From WVXT01 sp964403285 (lineage in GTDB: Bacteria > UBA6262 > WVXT01): DNA of 64,000 bases. The DNA lies in contig CAYOFG010000007.1 of NCBI GenBank assembly GCA_964403285.1, forward strand, positions 1 to 64,000, in the 5' to 3' direction. Of the stretch, positions 33,205 to 41,606 are shown piece after piece. Under the pieces are notes generated by a model that was not told the DNA's origin, ran no database searches, and saw nothing but the letters and a program-made list of their open reading frames with translations. The translations under genes were made by a program, and so were the position numbers. How positions within the stretch are numbered: the stretch's first letter is position 1; each line of letters starts with the position of its first letter.

Positions 33205-34811
33205 TCAGAATGCTCCTTGTGTATAGGCAGTGAAAAAAAGAATGTTGCCCCTCGGTCAGGATTATTCTTTGCCCATAACGATCCGCCATGAGTTTCAATA
33301 ATCGCTTTATTAATCGAAAGCCCCATACCTAAGCCTTCTTTCTTGGTGGTAAAAAATGGTTTAAATAAACGTTCTATATTTTTTTCATCAATCCCAATTC
33401 CAGAATCTTTTACGCCAACAGTGATGAACTTATCATTCTCTTGTACTGTGCGGATACACAACCTTTTCGAATCTAAATCTTTCATTGCCTCGCAGCTATT
33501 GAGAATAAGATTTAAGATAACCTGCTCTAACTGTATGCGGTCGCCGCGCACAAGCGGAATATTGTCATTAAGTTCAGTGCTTAAAGATATATTCTTTATC
33601 ACTATATCGCTGTGTACAAGAGAGATAACTTCTTGAATAACATCATTGATGTTCAATGTCATAAATTCGAACTCAGATTTTTTCAATAGCGCCCGAAGTT
33701 TGGTGATTACTCCACTGGCACGTTTATCATCTTTAATAATATCGGAAAGTATTTCCCCAATTTCATTAAGGTCTGGCTTTTTCTTCGCCAGAAATCTCTG
33801 CGCTGCCTGGGCGTTACTCATAATGGCCATAAGCGGCTGGTTAAGTTCGTGGGCTAATGCCGCAGTAAACTCTCCCATTGTGGCTACCCGCGAGACGTGC
33901 ATCAACTCTTCCTGAAGCTTACGGGAATCTTCTTCTCTCTGTTTGCGTTCACTGATATCCTGCACCGTACCTATCCCACTAATGGCTTTACCTTCGTTGT
34001 TAAACTCCACTTGAGCCTTCTCCCTGACCCATTTTAATTTACCACCGACCACTATTCTATGCTCAATATCATAAGGTTTCTTATTAAGCGCCGCCTTCCA
34101 GCAGTTATCTACATACCCCCTGTCGTCAGGATGGACAATTTCCAGAAATTTTTCGTATGTCAAAGGTGACCCAATAGGTAAACCAAACATACGATATGTC
34201 TCATCGGACCAGACCAGTATATTATTTACTATGTCGAGATGCCAACTCCCGATATGAGCCACTGCCTGTGCTCTATTAAGATTGTCTTTCATTACCTTCA
34301 ACGCATCCTCCACCTGTCTTCGTTCGGTTATATCCTCAAAATATAGTAGAGCTTTTCGGCCGGAAGGTAAATCAACAGAGGTAGCAGAAATAATCAAGAA
34401 ACAGTCACGTTTCTCCTCTCCCATAGCAAGCTTTACCTCCTGACGATAATACGTTTTATCATTCTGGAATACATCCCACACAATGCGTTTTACAGAACAT
34501 TCCTTGCAAGAAGAGCTAGAATCTAAAATATGATGCTCCTGCAAAGAATGAACACAATTAAGGGCATTGCCAAAACAGAAATCTTGGCTCTCTTTTGCTG
34601 TTTTCCTGAGGTGCTCTTGGGCAGCGTGAGTCATTTTGTAGATTCGCCTGTCCTCATCAAGAAGAAACATTGGCACAGGAAGGCTTTGAAAAAGCAAATC
34701 AAATGCCACTTCCTCAGGCTGGGAAGTCAATTTTTCCCTTAGGTGTTTCTCTTGTGACCGATTCTTTATCGCTTTTTCATATACTTTACCTTGCCCTGAT
34801 TTCTTATCCAT
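33201..34811 (-). CDS. PAS-domain sensor histidine kinase (FixL-like)
   Basis: This 536-residue cytosolic kinase has two PAS domains. The first (about 45-165) carries a Cys set, CFGNALNC and SCKECSVKR, known from redox-type PAS domains. The second (about 180-295) ends with the PAC strand IGTVQDISERK. HisKA follows, with the phospho-acceptor His in ALAHELNQPLMAI, then the ATPase domain with NLILNSCEAM, DSGIGIDEKN and EGLGMGLSI. No membrane segment is seen. It is the partner of the FixJ-like regulator downstream. Confidence 0.92.
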   Translation of the reverse strand: MDKKSGQGKVYEKAIKNRSQEKHLREKLTSQPEEVAFDLLFQSLPVPMFLLDEDRRIYKMTHAAQEHLRKTAKESQDFCFGNALNCVHSLQEHHILDSSSSCKECSVKRIVWDVFQNDKTYYRQEVKLAMGEEKRDCFLIISATSVDLPSGRKALLYFEDITERRQVEDALKVMKDNLNRAQAVAHIGSWHLDIVNNILVWSDETYRMFGLPIGSPLTYEKFLEIVHPDDRGYVDNCWKAALNKKPYDIEHRIVVGGKLKWVREKAQVEFNNEGKAISGIGTVQDISERKQREEDSRKLQEELMHVSRVATMGEFTAALAHELNQPLMAIMSNAQAAQRFLAKKKPDLNEIGEILSDIIKDDKRASGVITKLRALLKKSEFEFMTLNINDVIQEVISLVHSDIVIKNISLSTELNDNIPLVRGDRIQLEQVILNLILNSCEAMKDLDSKRLCIRTVQENDKFITVGVKDSGIGIDEKNIERLFKPFFTTKKEGLGMGLSINKAIIETHGGSLWAKNNPDRGATFFFSLPIHKEHSE

Positions 34812-34906
34812 CCCTCAATCTCCTTAACATCAAATATATCCATTAGGACTGTTAGCCTCCCAGGTTACCAAAAATTTTAAACGAGAAAACACCCACATAG
34901 TCCCCA

Positions 34907-34950
34907 CTCAAGGGTTGCCCGAAACGGGCAGAGGGCGTTAACCACTTGAG
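34907..34950. other. Possible structured leader in the 245-base spacer before the kinase
   Basis: CTCAAG (34907-34912) pairs with CTTGAG (34945-34950), GGTT with AACC inside, and an inner TGCCCG-AAA-CGGGCA hairpin. This makes a branched stem suited to RNA. No known riboswitch consensus is recognised. The spacer 34812-35056 holds no gene. Confidence 0.4.
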
Positions 34951-34980
34951 AATCTCCCGAGTTTAGTCATGGAGAGTATC

Positions 34981-35034
34981 AAGATAAAAGTGAAAGTTCT
35001 CTCTGAGACAACCTACCTATTCTCGCTTTTATCT
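34981..35034 (-). terminator. Possible terminator after the LacD-like aldolase gene
   Basis: On the minus strand AGATAAAAGCGAGAA is nearly complementary to TTTCACTTTTATCT about 30 bases later. It lies 22 bases after the aldolase stop. The stem is AU-rich with a long loop, so this is a modest call. Confidence 0.35.
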
Positions 35035-35056
35035 TTCAGTATGAAAAAAACCTCTA

Positions 35057-36133
35057 TCAGTAGCCATAGTCGGCTTTTATGCTGGAAACTTTTATCTTGG
35101 CATCAAAATCGAGTAAAGACTTTGCTTCATCAGAAATCCAGGAAAACTTATGCCACCACGGCTTACTCATCACCTGCGCCAGTTTCTTAATCTGTTTGAT
35201 ACGGGGAAGAGCAATCCGTTTAAAGCTCTCTTGTAAACTGTCCCAATCCTTTGTCTTGGGGTCGGTAAACGATTCTTTAAAATAAGCCCGTCCACACATC
35301 GGCCCTGCAAAAAGATCTGCCACGATCCCATACTGGGAAGAATATTGCTCAAAATCGACAGCAGCACTAAGGAGTAACATTGGTCTGGGAACAATTTTAG
35401 CCATTGCTTCCGCTGACTCTCTTATAACTTTTGCATCGCATATTTTGGTAATCTCATCACCCTCTTCCACCCAGAGAACCGGCACTTGAGTCTTATAAAA
35501 ATGTCCTAATGGGCCAAAGTCTTCCGCCATCTTCACCAAGTCATCGGGAAGCCTCCTGGCCATATCAATTTTCGATTCATCCGGCAATTGAAATATCAGT
35601 GTCTCGTTGAACAGGGGCTTGCCGAGCTTCATACATCTTTCAAAGACTCCCTGTAACCACTCCCGGTTCTCTTTCCAGCTCTCTTTATGGTCTGGATTAA
35701 GCTTCACCAGAGTTTTAAAAGCGTCTACCTCATCCTTACATTCTTCTGGCTCGATAGATAACTGGGCAAGCTGACCATGTCCGCCATCAACCGGAATGGT
35801 ATTAGTGTCCTCCAGTCTCCCGATAAGGAGAACCTTCTCCCCCAATAACTCCCTGAAGCCAGGACTCCCGAAGGCTAACTGATTGAATAGAGCAGCCGTA
35901 GAAATCCCACCTAAAGACTTAGCAAATCTCCGGCATACTTCTTTCACGTCCTCATCAGTACCCTTTCTGCTTTCACCAATGTGCTTTAGATACGATGTAG
36001 TTAATTTAAGGTAAGAGTTATGTTGGTCAGAAGCAAAAACATCCAAAGTACCAGAAGGTGCATATTTAGCTAATACTTTAAAGATAGACTCTTCCACTTC
36101 AACACCATCGGGAAATTTCGCCCACACACCCAT
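35057..36133 (-). CDS. LacD/YihT-like class I aldolase family protein
   Basis: This 358-residue TIM-barrel protein resembles the tagatose-bisphosphate and sulfofructose-phosphate aldolase group. It has FASDQHNSYLKL near the N-terminus, the likely Schiff-base Lys214 in FYKTQVPVLWV, LLLSAAVDFEQY, and GPMCGRAYFKES near the end. These align with the family pattern of DQR, LKVEVPV, LSAGV and CGRA. The substrate is not set by sequence. The gene is single, divergent from the orphan Fe-S domain gene, and followed by a possible terminator. Confidence 0.7.
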   Translation of the reverse strand: MGVWAKFPDGVEVEESIFKVLAKYAPSGTLDVFASDQHNSYLKLTTSYLKHIGESRKGTDEDVKEVCRRFAKSLGGISTAALFNQLAFGSPGFRELLGEKVLLIGRLEDTNTIPVDGGHGQLAQLSIEPEECKDEVDAFKTLVKLNPDHKESWKENREWLQGVFERCMKLGKPLFNETLIFQLPDESKIDMARRLPDDLVKMAEDFGPLGHFYKTQVPVLWVEEGDEITKICDAKVIRESAEAMAKIVPRPMLLLSAAVDFEQYSSQYGIVADLFAGPMCGRAYFKESFTDPKTKDWDSLQESFKRIALPRIKQIKKLAQVMSKPWWHKFSWISDEAKSLLDFDAKIKVSSIKADYGY

Positions 36134-36300
36134 TTCTTCCTCCTCCTTTTTAACATAAAATTTATTGCCACGACAGCCTATCTGTCAATGGTGAGATGAA
36201 TTCTACCAAATTACTGTGCATCGTTGCAAGGAAAAAATATTTAGTCTCTGGGGAGTAACAGTCCCTAAAATATTTTGTTCCTTTAATATAATTTTTTTAG

Positions 36301-36306
36301 TATAAT
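36301..36306 (+). promoter_or_regulatory. Likely -10 element for the orphan Fe-S domain gene
   Basis: TATAAT at 36301-36306, in a T/A-rich stretch, lies 28 bases before the ATG; AAGGAAG is at the expected ribosome-site distance. The -35 is weak. Confidence 0.45.
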
Positions 36307-36334
36307 AAAAATTATTCTAAAGGAAGTACCTCTT

Positions 36335-36523
36335 ATGGCTAAAGTGTTAACAACCTGTATATATTGTGGCTGTGGTTGTGGCTTGTATCTCCAATCTGAG
36401 AATGGCGTAGTTTGTGGCTCCTATCCCAGTAGCAACCATCCTGTTTCTCAGGGCGCTCCCTATCTTTTCTTTCAGTCAACTAAAGAAATTTCCCGAAAAA
36501 GAAAGGGCAATATAAAAAATTGA
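36335..36523 (+). pseudogene. Orphan N-terminal Fe-S domain of a molybdopterin formate dehydrogenase
   Basis: The 62-residue frame starts like the Fe4S4 N-terminal domain of FdhA-type enzymes: C8-x2-C11-x3-C15 in TTCIYCGCGCGLYL, then SSNHPVSQG. Complete enzymes continue with LCIKGW, supplying the fourth Cys, then 600 or more residues. Here the sequence departs after PVSQG and stops soon. It retains a promoter-like element and a ribosome site, so it may be expressed as a truncated peptide. The other reading frames do not recover the rest. Confidence 0.65.
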
Positions 36524-36595
36524 AAACTCATTAAGGAAAGAGCAAAATACCGGATAAGCAAGACGAATAATACAATCTATTAGGAGATAAGCAAG

Positions 36596-38317
36596 ATGAA
36601 AATACTTAAAGGTACAGCAGTAGCACCAGGTTTAACCAAAGGTATAGTCTGTGTATATCTAAACGAAGAAGAATCAAATGTGCCACACTATAATATTACA
36701 GATGTGCAGGTCCCCAATGAGATTACTCGACTGAAAGAAAGTTTTGAAAAAACAAAAAATACTATAGAAGAGATGACTAAAATTTCCGAAAGACTTTTTG
36801 ATAAAAAGGCTACGGAAATATTTAATGCCCATCTTATGATTTTAAAAGACCCAGAACTATTTAAAAAAATCTCTCATTTGGTAAAAGAAAAAAAAGTAAA
36901 TGCCGAACACGCAGTAAATGATATTTTTGAGGAATATATAGACCTATACGAGACCAAACAAAGCCATTTTAGAGAATTAGCTCACGATTTTATAGATTTG
37001 AAAAATCGTGTATTGACATCATTCACTGGGCTTTTAGGACATTTCGAATGCCCCGTAGGAGAAAGACAACCTGTTATTGTAGTATCAAAAAGGTTAACGC
37101 CATCCATGGTTTTAAATATTCCTCAGCAAAATGTTCTAGCATTCGTTACTGAAGAAGGAGGGTATACAACACACGCCACAATTCTTGCCCGCTCTCTCAA
37201 CATACCTGTTATATTCGGTATAAATGTAAAAGATAACTTGAAATGCACAGATAGAGCAATAGTTGACGGTTTTTCAGGAAAAGTAATAGTTTTCCCCGAT
37301 GAAACTACTGATAGATATTACTCCCAGAAAATAGAACAATTTAAGAAAAGAAAAATCTCCTGTGATATAAGAAAAGATTTGCCCCCTAAAACAAGAAGTA
37401 ATGTGAGAATTAAATTGAAAATAAATATAAACACGCCAGGCGAATTAGAAATGACCAAAGACTTCAATCACGATGGAATAGGACTATTGAGAACCGAGTT
37501 TCTCTTTCTGGAAAGGAATCACCCCCCTTCTGAAGAGGAACAGTTCAATATGTATAAACTAATATTAGAAAAAGCTCAAGGCAAACCAGTTATGATTAGA
37601 CTATTAGATATAGGCTCAGATAAGTTACCTCTATTCTTTAAACTTCCTAATCAAACAAATCCTGATATGGAAATAAAAGGAGCAAGAGCAACGGAAGTTT
37701 TTTATGAAATATATCTCACCCAAGCAAAAGCTATACTAAGAGCATCACGATTTGGTGACTTGAGAGTCGTTTATCCTATGGTTTCAGATGGTAGTGATAT
37801 ATTAACATTTAAAAAACTTATGTCCGCTGCAAAAAAAGTTCTGAGAAAAGAAAAGAAGGAATTTAAGGATAAAATAATTGATGGTATTATGATAGAAACA
37901 CCCTCTAGTGCGCTAATAGCTGATGTGCTTTTAAAAAATGTGCATTTTGCTAATATTGGTTCAAATGACCTTGTGCAATACACTCTCGCCGCCTCCCGGG
38001 GTAACCCCTTGGTAGAGAAAAGATACCATATTTTGCACCCCTCATTAATAAAATTGTTTGAGATTATCGTTAAAGCTTCTAAGAGGCACAAGAAAGAGGT
38101 TTGTCTTTGCGGTGAGATAGGGTCTTTTGAAAAATTTTATCCGCTCTTCTTAAAATTGGGTTTAAGAAGTTTCAGCGTACCAGTATCAAGGTTTCCCTAT
38201 ATAAAATGTGAACTTTTATATATGACAATTCCCAAGAAATCGAATAAGCTGAAAAAGATTTACTCTGCAGGATCGAAACCAGAGTTAGACAGACTACTTA
38301 AAAATTTTTATCAATGA
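36596..38317 (+). CDS. ptsI: Phosphoenolpyruvate-protein phosphotransferase (PTS enzyme I)
   Basis: This 573-residue enzyme I moves phosphate from PEP to HPr. The N-terminal HPr-binding domain and phosphohistidine His193 in GGYTTHATILARS are clear. The PEP-binding barrel has LLRTEFLFLER, VMIRLLDIGSDK, ANIGSNDLVQYTLA and the catalytic Cys near residue 504 in CLCGEIGS. No HPr or enzyme II gene is in the window, so its PTS may be regulatory. It is one of the few plus-strand genes. Confidence 0.93.
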   Translation: MKILKGTAVAPGLTKGIVCVYLNEEESNVPHYNITDVQVPNEITRLKESFEKTKNTIEEMTKISERLFDKKATEIFNAHLMILKDPELFKKISHLVKEKKVNAEHAVNDIFEEYIDLYETKQSHFRELAHDFIDLKNRVLTSFTGLLGHFECPVGERQPVIVVSKRLTPSMVLNIPQQNVLAFVTEEGGYTTHATILARSLNIPVIFGINVKDNLKCTDRAIVDGFSGKVIVFPDETTDRYYSQKIEQFKKRKISCDIRKDLPPKTRSNVRIKLKININTPGELEMTKDFNHDGIGLLRTEFLFLERNHPPSEEEQFNMYKLILEKAQGKPVMIRLLDIGSDKLPLFFKLPNQTNPDMEIKGARATEVFYEIYLTQAKAILRASRFGDLRVVYPMVSDGSDILTFKKLMSAAKKVLRKEKKEFKDKIIDGIMIETPSSALIADVLLKNVHFANIGSNDLVQYTLAASRGNPLVEKRYHILHPSLIKLFEIIVKASKRHKKEVCLCGEIGSFEKFYPLFLKLGLRSFSVPVSRFPYIKCELLYMTIPKKSNKLKKIYSAGSKPELDRLLKNFYQ

Positions 38318-38364
38318 GAAAAATCGAGCATTGAAGAATATCCAAACAGCAAGCTGGCATAGTC

Positions 38365-38389
38365 GCCAATCCACTCCAGGTGGATTGGC
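38365..38389 (+). terminator. Hairpin after ptsI
   Basis: GCCAATCCAC (38365-38374) and GTGGATTGGC (38380-38389) form a perfect 10-bp stem with loop TCCAG, 48 bases past the ptsI stop. It is followed only by TTTGCC, so termination would be weak. Confidence 0.5.
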
Positions 38390-38411
38390 TTTGCCAAATA
38401 AACGATGACAT

Positions 38412-38448
38412 AATAAAAAGGTTGGCCCTCATTAACCGCAGGCCAACC
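38412..38448 (-). terminator. Intrinsic terminator of the Hsp20 gene
   Basis: On the minus strand GGTTGGCC and GGCCAACC form an 8-bp stem (38420-38448), followed by TTTTTATTA. It lies about 42 bases after the Hsp20 stop. Confidence 0.75.
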
Positions 38449-38490
38449 CTGAAGACAGGAAATCCGGTTATAGAAATAGACCTTCTCCTG

Positions 38491-38934
38491 TTACTCCACC
38501 TGGATATCGTTCCCTTTTGCTGTGGCTTCTTTCGTCTTGGGCAATTCAATCGTCAGAACTCCGTCCTTGTAAGAAGCCTTGACCTTTTCTTTTTCGACTG
38601 CTACAGGTAAAGGAAGGGTTCTATAGAAACTTCCATAGGCTCTTTCACTATAGTAGTAGTCCTTTTCCTTCACTTCCTGTGCCTTTTTGGTCTCCCCTCT
38701 GATCGTAAGAATGTCGCCATCGACACTCACCTTGACGTTTTTCTTGTCTATTCCAGGAAGTTCAGCCTTAACCAGAATGCGGTCATTCTGGTCATAGACA
38801 TCTATCGCCGGAGACCAAAATCCTTCTCCCCAGAGACCCAGTCTTCGCTGTGCCATCCTGCCAAAGAATCGGTCGAAAATAGTCCCCATATCTGCCAGTT
38901 CCCTGAAAGGTTCCCAGGGTATTAAGTTTGCCAT
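38491..38934 (-). CDS. Hsp20/alpha-crystallin small heat-shock protein
   Basis: This 147-residue chaperone prevents aggregation of unfolded proteins. The alpha-crystallin domain (about 43-140) has PAIDVYDQND, VKAELPGIDKKNVKVSV, LTIRGE, and YGSFYRTLPLP followed by ASYKDGVLTIELPK. The start is ATG 38932-38934 with AGGAGGTGG; a GTG three codons earlier is not preferred. It stands alone and has its own terminator. Confidence 0.93.
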   Translation of the reverse strand: MANLIPWEPFRELADMGTIFDRFFGRMAQRRLGLWGEGFWSPAIDVYDQNDRILVKAELPGIDKKNVKVSVDGDILTIRGETKKAQEVKEKDYYYSERAYGSFYRTLPLPVAVEKEKVKASYKDGVLTIELPKTKEATAKGNDIQVE

Positions 38935-39057
38935 TGTTACCACCTCCTACCTTTAATTATTTTCTGCCTTCATTAATTTAGATGCAAATTTCTAAAAAAG
39001 GATTCTACTTTGCGGCAGGCTAAATGTGGAGAAAAGCGGGTTGACTCTTAAGGCGGG

Positions 39058-39309
39058 TTATGTTTCTTCCTCTTTTCTTATTTCTATTTGCAAAAATTCA
39101 TATAACCTTATATGTACCTCTTCAGGAATTTCGATTTCTTCCTCTTCCATTTCTTTACATAACTGGATAGTCTTATTAAAAGTATTAAATAGAACCTTGC
39201 AGCCAAAATCTTCACTTACCAGTTCATCAATTTCAGCGCAGATATCAGATTCTAATTCTTCATCGAAATAATCGGTTAAAAGTTGACAAAGCTTCTTGAA
39301 ATCTATCAT
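39058..39309 (-). CDS. Probable degenerate zinc-finger anti-sigma factor
   Basis: This 83-residue acidic protein starts 14 bases after the ECF sigma gene. Its layout follows the zf-HC2 anti-sigma domain: CQLLTDYFDEELESDICAEIDEL, then GCKVLFNTFNKTIQLC. The His and one Cys of the usual HxxxCxxC are replaced (Glu, Asp), so the zinc site is incomplete. No membrane segment follows. It probably holds the sigma factor inactive; the change may alter redox response. Confidence 0.68.
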   Translation of the reverse strand: MIDFKKLCQLLTDYFDEELESDICAEIDELVSEDFGCKVLFNTFNKTIQLCKEMEEEEIEIPEEVHIRLYEFLQIEIRKEEET

Positions 39310-39323
39310 CCTCTACTCCCATA

Positions 39324-39902
39324 TCACTGGAAATATTGAGAAAGTCTGTCTCTTAAAAACAGACGCGCCCGGTGCAAGCGCGATTTCACCGCGGGAAGAG
39401 AAATTTTCAGCACCTCAGCAACCTCTTCATTAGACATACCATTAAGTCCTCGCAAGAGAAAAACCGTTCTATATTCTTCGGGAAGTAAATCTATTGCCTC
39501 TGATAAAGTCTTTTTAACTTCTTTGTTTTCTAATGTTGCCAGAGGGCTTTCCGACCAATCGTCGCGAAGTTCTCTTTTTATTTCATCTTCCTTTTTAGTC
39601 AAAATAGGCACATCTAAAGAAACAATCTCCATCTTTTTTCTCTTCCGTTTTCTCATTAAACATATATTCACAGCGATACGATAAAGCCAGGTTGAGAATT
39701 TCGCTTTACCTTTGAAACTTGCAAGTTTTTTAAACGCCTGCAAGAATGTTTCCTGAAGAACATCGCTGGCATCTTCTTTATTGCCCATTATGCGATAAGC
39801 GAGATTATAAGTCTTCTTCTCATATCTTTTGACAAGTTCCTCAAAAGATGGATAATCGCCTTTTTGGGATTTTTTAACTAAAATCTCATCAGAAACCAAC
39901 AT
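39324..39902 (-). CDS. ECF-family sigma factor
   Basis: This 192-residue protein has sigma region 2 (YRIMGNKEDASDVLQETFLQAF and FSTWLYRIAVNICL, about 34-88) and region 4 (LPEEYRTVFLLRGL and EEVAEVLKISLPAVKSRLHRAR, about 140-185). I start at the ATG 39900-39902 with GAGGG upstream; the TTG before it has no ribosome site. The next gene is a probable anti-sigma. The 241 bases upstream (39903-40143) contain no gene that I see. Confidence 0.92.
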   Translation of the reverse strand: MLVSDEILVKKSQKGDYPSFEELVKRYEKKTYNLAYRIMGNKEDASDVLQETFLQAFKKLASFKGKAKFSTWLYRIAVNICLMRKRKRKKMEIVSLDVPILTKKEDEIKRELRDDWSESPLATLENKEVKKTLSEAIDLLPEEYRTVFLLRGLNGMSNEEVAEVLKISLPAVKSRLHRARLFLRDRLSQYFQ

Positions 39903-40143
39903 CAATCCCTCACTTATTTAGATGAAATATTCTTTCTGAGGATTCATTTCTTTTCCCTGTCTCGCCCGGCAGATTATTAGCTCCTCTCCTCCGGGGGTGC
40001 AGGGTTTATGCCATACCCACGCGTTTTCTTTCCGCTAATAAAATAATATGTCTTAGTTCCTCTTAAAGGGAAATATGATTGCTGAGGTAAATCTACCAAT
40101 ACATTTATCTTGTCCATAAATAGCCCTATTTTCTGTCTTTTTA

Positions 40144-40563
40144 TTATTCTATTTCCTCAGGAAAATCTTCAGATTCTTCCTCGTATGTTTCTTCGGGTTC
40201 TTCCTCATATTCTTCTTCAGGTGTGTACTCTTCTTCATAAGATGATTTTTCTACGATGATAACCTTAGCCACTTTCTTGCTATCTTTAACCACAAAGTCG
40301 ATTCCCACACTATCGCCAATTGTAATTTCTTTCAGTGAGTTTACATTTTCAATTTTCACTTCTGGGTCTATGGCATAGGTAACATCTACTTCTTCATCAC
40401 TTTCATAATCATATTCTTTAACTATAATTTGGTTAGAAGATAGGCTACTCACTCTACCCCAAGAATATTCCACTTCCTCTTCTTGAGCTAATGATACGCC
40501 AGACATATAGCACATTAAAAAAAGGAACGCCAATACCATCGCTCCCATTATATACCTCTTCAT
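40144..40563 (-). CDS. Secreted protein with Glu-rich C-terminus
   Basis: This 139-residue protein has a clear signal peptide (about 1-26, ending VSLA-QEE). A small beta domain follows (about 30-105) with VEYSWGRVSS, QIIVKEYDYE and GDSVGIDFVVKDSKKVAKVI, similar in feel to short DUF5666-like OB modules. The last 30 residues are almost all Glu, Tyr and Pro. It is periplasmic or surface-exposed and may bind divalent metal. AAGGAGGTGG precedes the ATG. It lies upstream of the ECF sigma gene. Confidence 0.75.
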   Translation of the reverse strand: MKRYIMGAMVLAFLFLMCYMSGVSLAQEEEVEYSWGRVSSLSSNQIIVKEYDYESDEEVDVTYAIDPEVKIENVNSLKEITIGDSVGIDFVVKDSKKVAKVIIVEKSSYEEEYTPEEEYEEEPEETYEEESEDFPEEIE

Positions 40564-40591
40564 TTCTTACCACCTCCTTTGGTGATTAATT

Positions 40592-40732
40592 TTAGTGCCT
40601 ATTGACATATCTCACTTCTTCGCAAGGGTTATATAATAAAAGACCTTCCAGAAAACCTTTAACTATGTCTTCAAGGACAGACAAGAACGAAGGCTTTTCA
40701 AAATCACGCATCTCAAATTTATGTTCACTCAT
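40592..40732 (-). CDS. Small ORF (46 aa), uncertain
   Basis: The frame from ATG 40730-40732 encodes a short soluble peptide (EMRDFEKPSFLSVLEDIVKG). It lies after the YaiO-like gene in the same direction. The frame extends upstream through that gene, but the extension is an out-of-frame shadow. The ribosome site is poor. It could be a small module partner; no family is recognised. Confidence 0.35.
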   Translation of the reverse strand: MSEHKFEMRDFEKPSFLSVLEDIVKGFLEGLLLYNPCEEVRYVNRH

Positions 40733-40805
40733 GATTTTTGTGGTTCCCTCTACCCTCTGGGAAAGGGGCGAGACTGAGGGGCTATCTTCTCTGTGGGACC
40801 AGAGG

Positions 40806-41606
40806 CTACCACTGATACTGTATCCCGAAGTCATACCTTCCAACTGATACACCTGTTGACCTGCCTTCATATTCCCAGGCAATGCGAACCAAAAAAGCGC
40901 TTGAGGTTCTGTGCAGGGTTTCAATCCTACCAACGTGAGCCGTGAACCTCCCCGTCTGGTCGGGGGCGCCTGCCTCAAAGCTTTCTCTATAGAAAGAATA
41001 CGAAGGGATGATGGTGAATCTGGAATTCAATATCAACCGTCCCTGTATCAAGAACGCCGGATTCCATTCAGTCGGCCCATTATGAAAACTTGTTGCGCTG
41101 ATATATGCCCGGCCTATACCCTGGAAAGACCTTGTAACAGGCCAGGTGGCGCCCATAGCGAAAAGATGGACATCCGCTGTTTCAAAACGGGAGAAACGGT
41201 AGTGGGGCATAATTTCTCCCGAGGCAAGAGCCCGATATAAGGACCAGGAAGTGGAGAACCTGGGCGCAATCACAGCCCCGGGACTTACACTTAATTCCCC
41301 CTCTAGCCCAGTTTTGGCACCAACACGCAGGGAACCGCCAAGAGTCCCTTGAACATCAGATTGCTCAAAGCGACGGACCACCGTTACTCGTCCAAGAAGA
41401 GAGAATCTTGGTGAAGCAGGAATCACAGCCTGCACCATTTCGGTATGGCCCAGGTCAGCGAAGCTAAAATCCTCAAAGATTACCGCAGAATCTATGCGTA
41501 TCTTCTCAGCGGACGTCATAGAATAGGAGAAAACCAAGAGCATTGCAAGACATAATTGATTAATGCGCCTCTTCCAGACCTTTCTTTTCCATAAATCCCC
41601 AGGCAT
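40806..41606 (-). CDS. YaiO-like outer-membrane beta-barrel protein
   Basis: This 266-residue protein from ATG 41604-41606 (AAGGAGGG before it) has a signal sequence (about 9-34, ending MTSA). The rest is alternating beta strands rich in aromatic and polar residues (GIGRAYISATSF, RFTIIPSYSFYRESFEAG, RYDFGIQYQW with the C-terminal aromatic). This matches the YaiO family of outer-membrane barrels found with exopolysaccharide synthases. It overlaps the glycosyltransferase stop by 47 bases. It probably exports the polymer made by the neighbouring GT2. Confidence 0.83.
   Translation of the reverse strand: MPGDLWKRKVWKRRINQLCLAMLLVFSYSMTSAEKIRIDSAVIFEDFSFADLGHTEMVQAVIPASPRFSLLGRVTVVRRFEQSDVQGTLGGSLRVGAKTGLEGELSVSPGAVIAPRFSTSWSLYRALASGEIMPHYRFSRFETADVHLFAMGATWPVTRSFQGIGRAYISATSFHNGPTEWNPAFLIQGRLILNSRFTIIPSYSFYRESFEAGAPDQTGRFTAHVGRIETLHRTSSAFLVRIAWEYEGRSTGVSVGRYDFGIQYQW

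Noticed and set aside
36335..36523. Frameshifted full formate dehydrogenase gene
   Set aside because: The other two frames after NHPVSQG do not continue the enzyme, and ptsI follows soon.
40733..40978. Upstream extension of the 46-aa ORF
   Set aside because: It lies inside the YaiO-like gene in another frame and has no ribosome site or family pattern.
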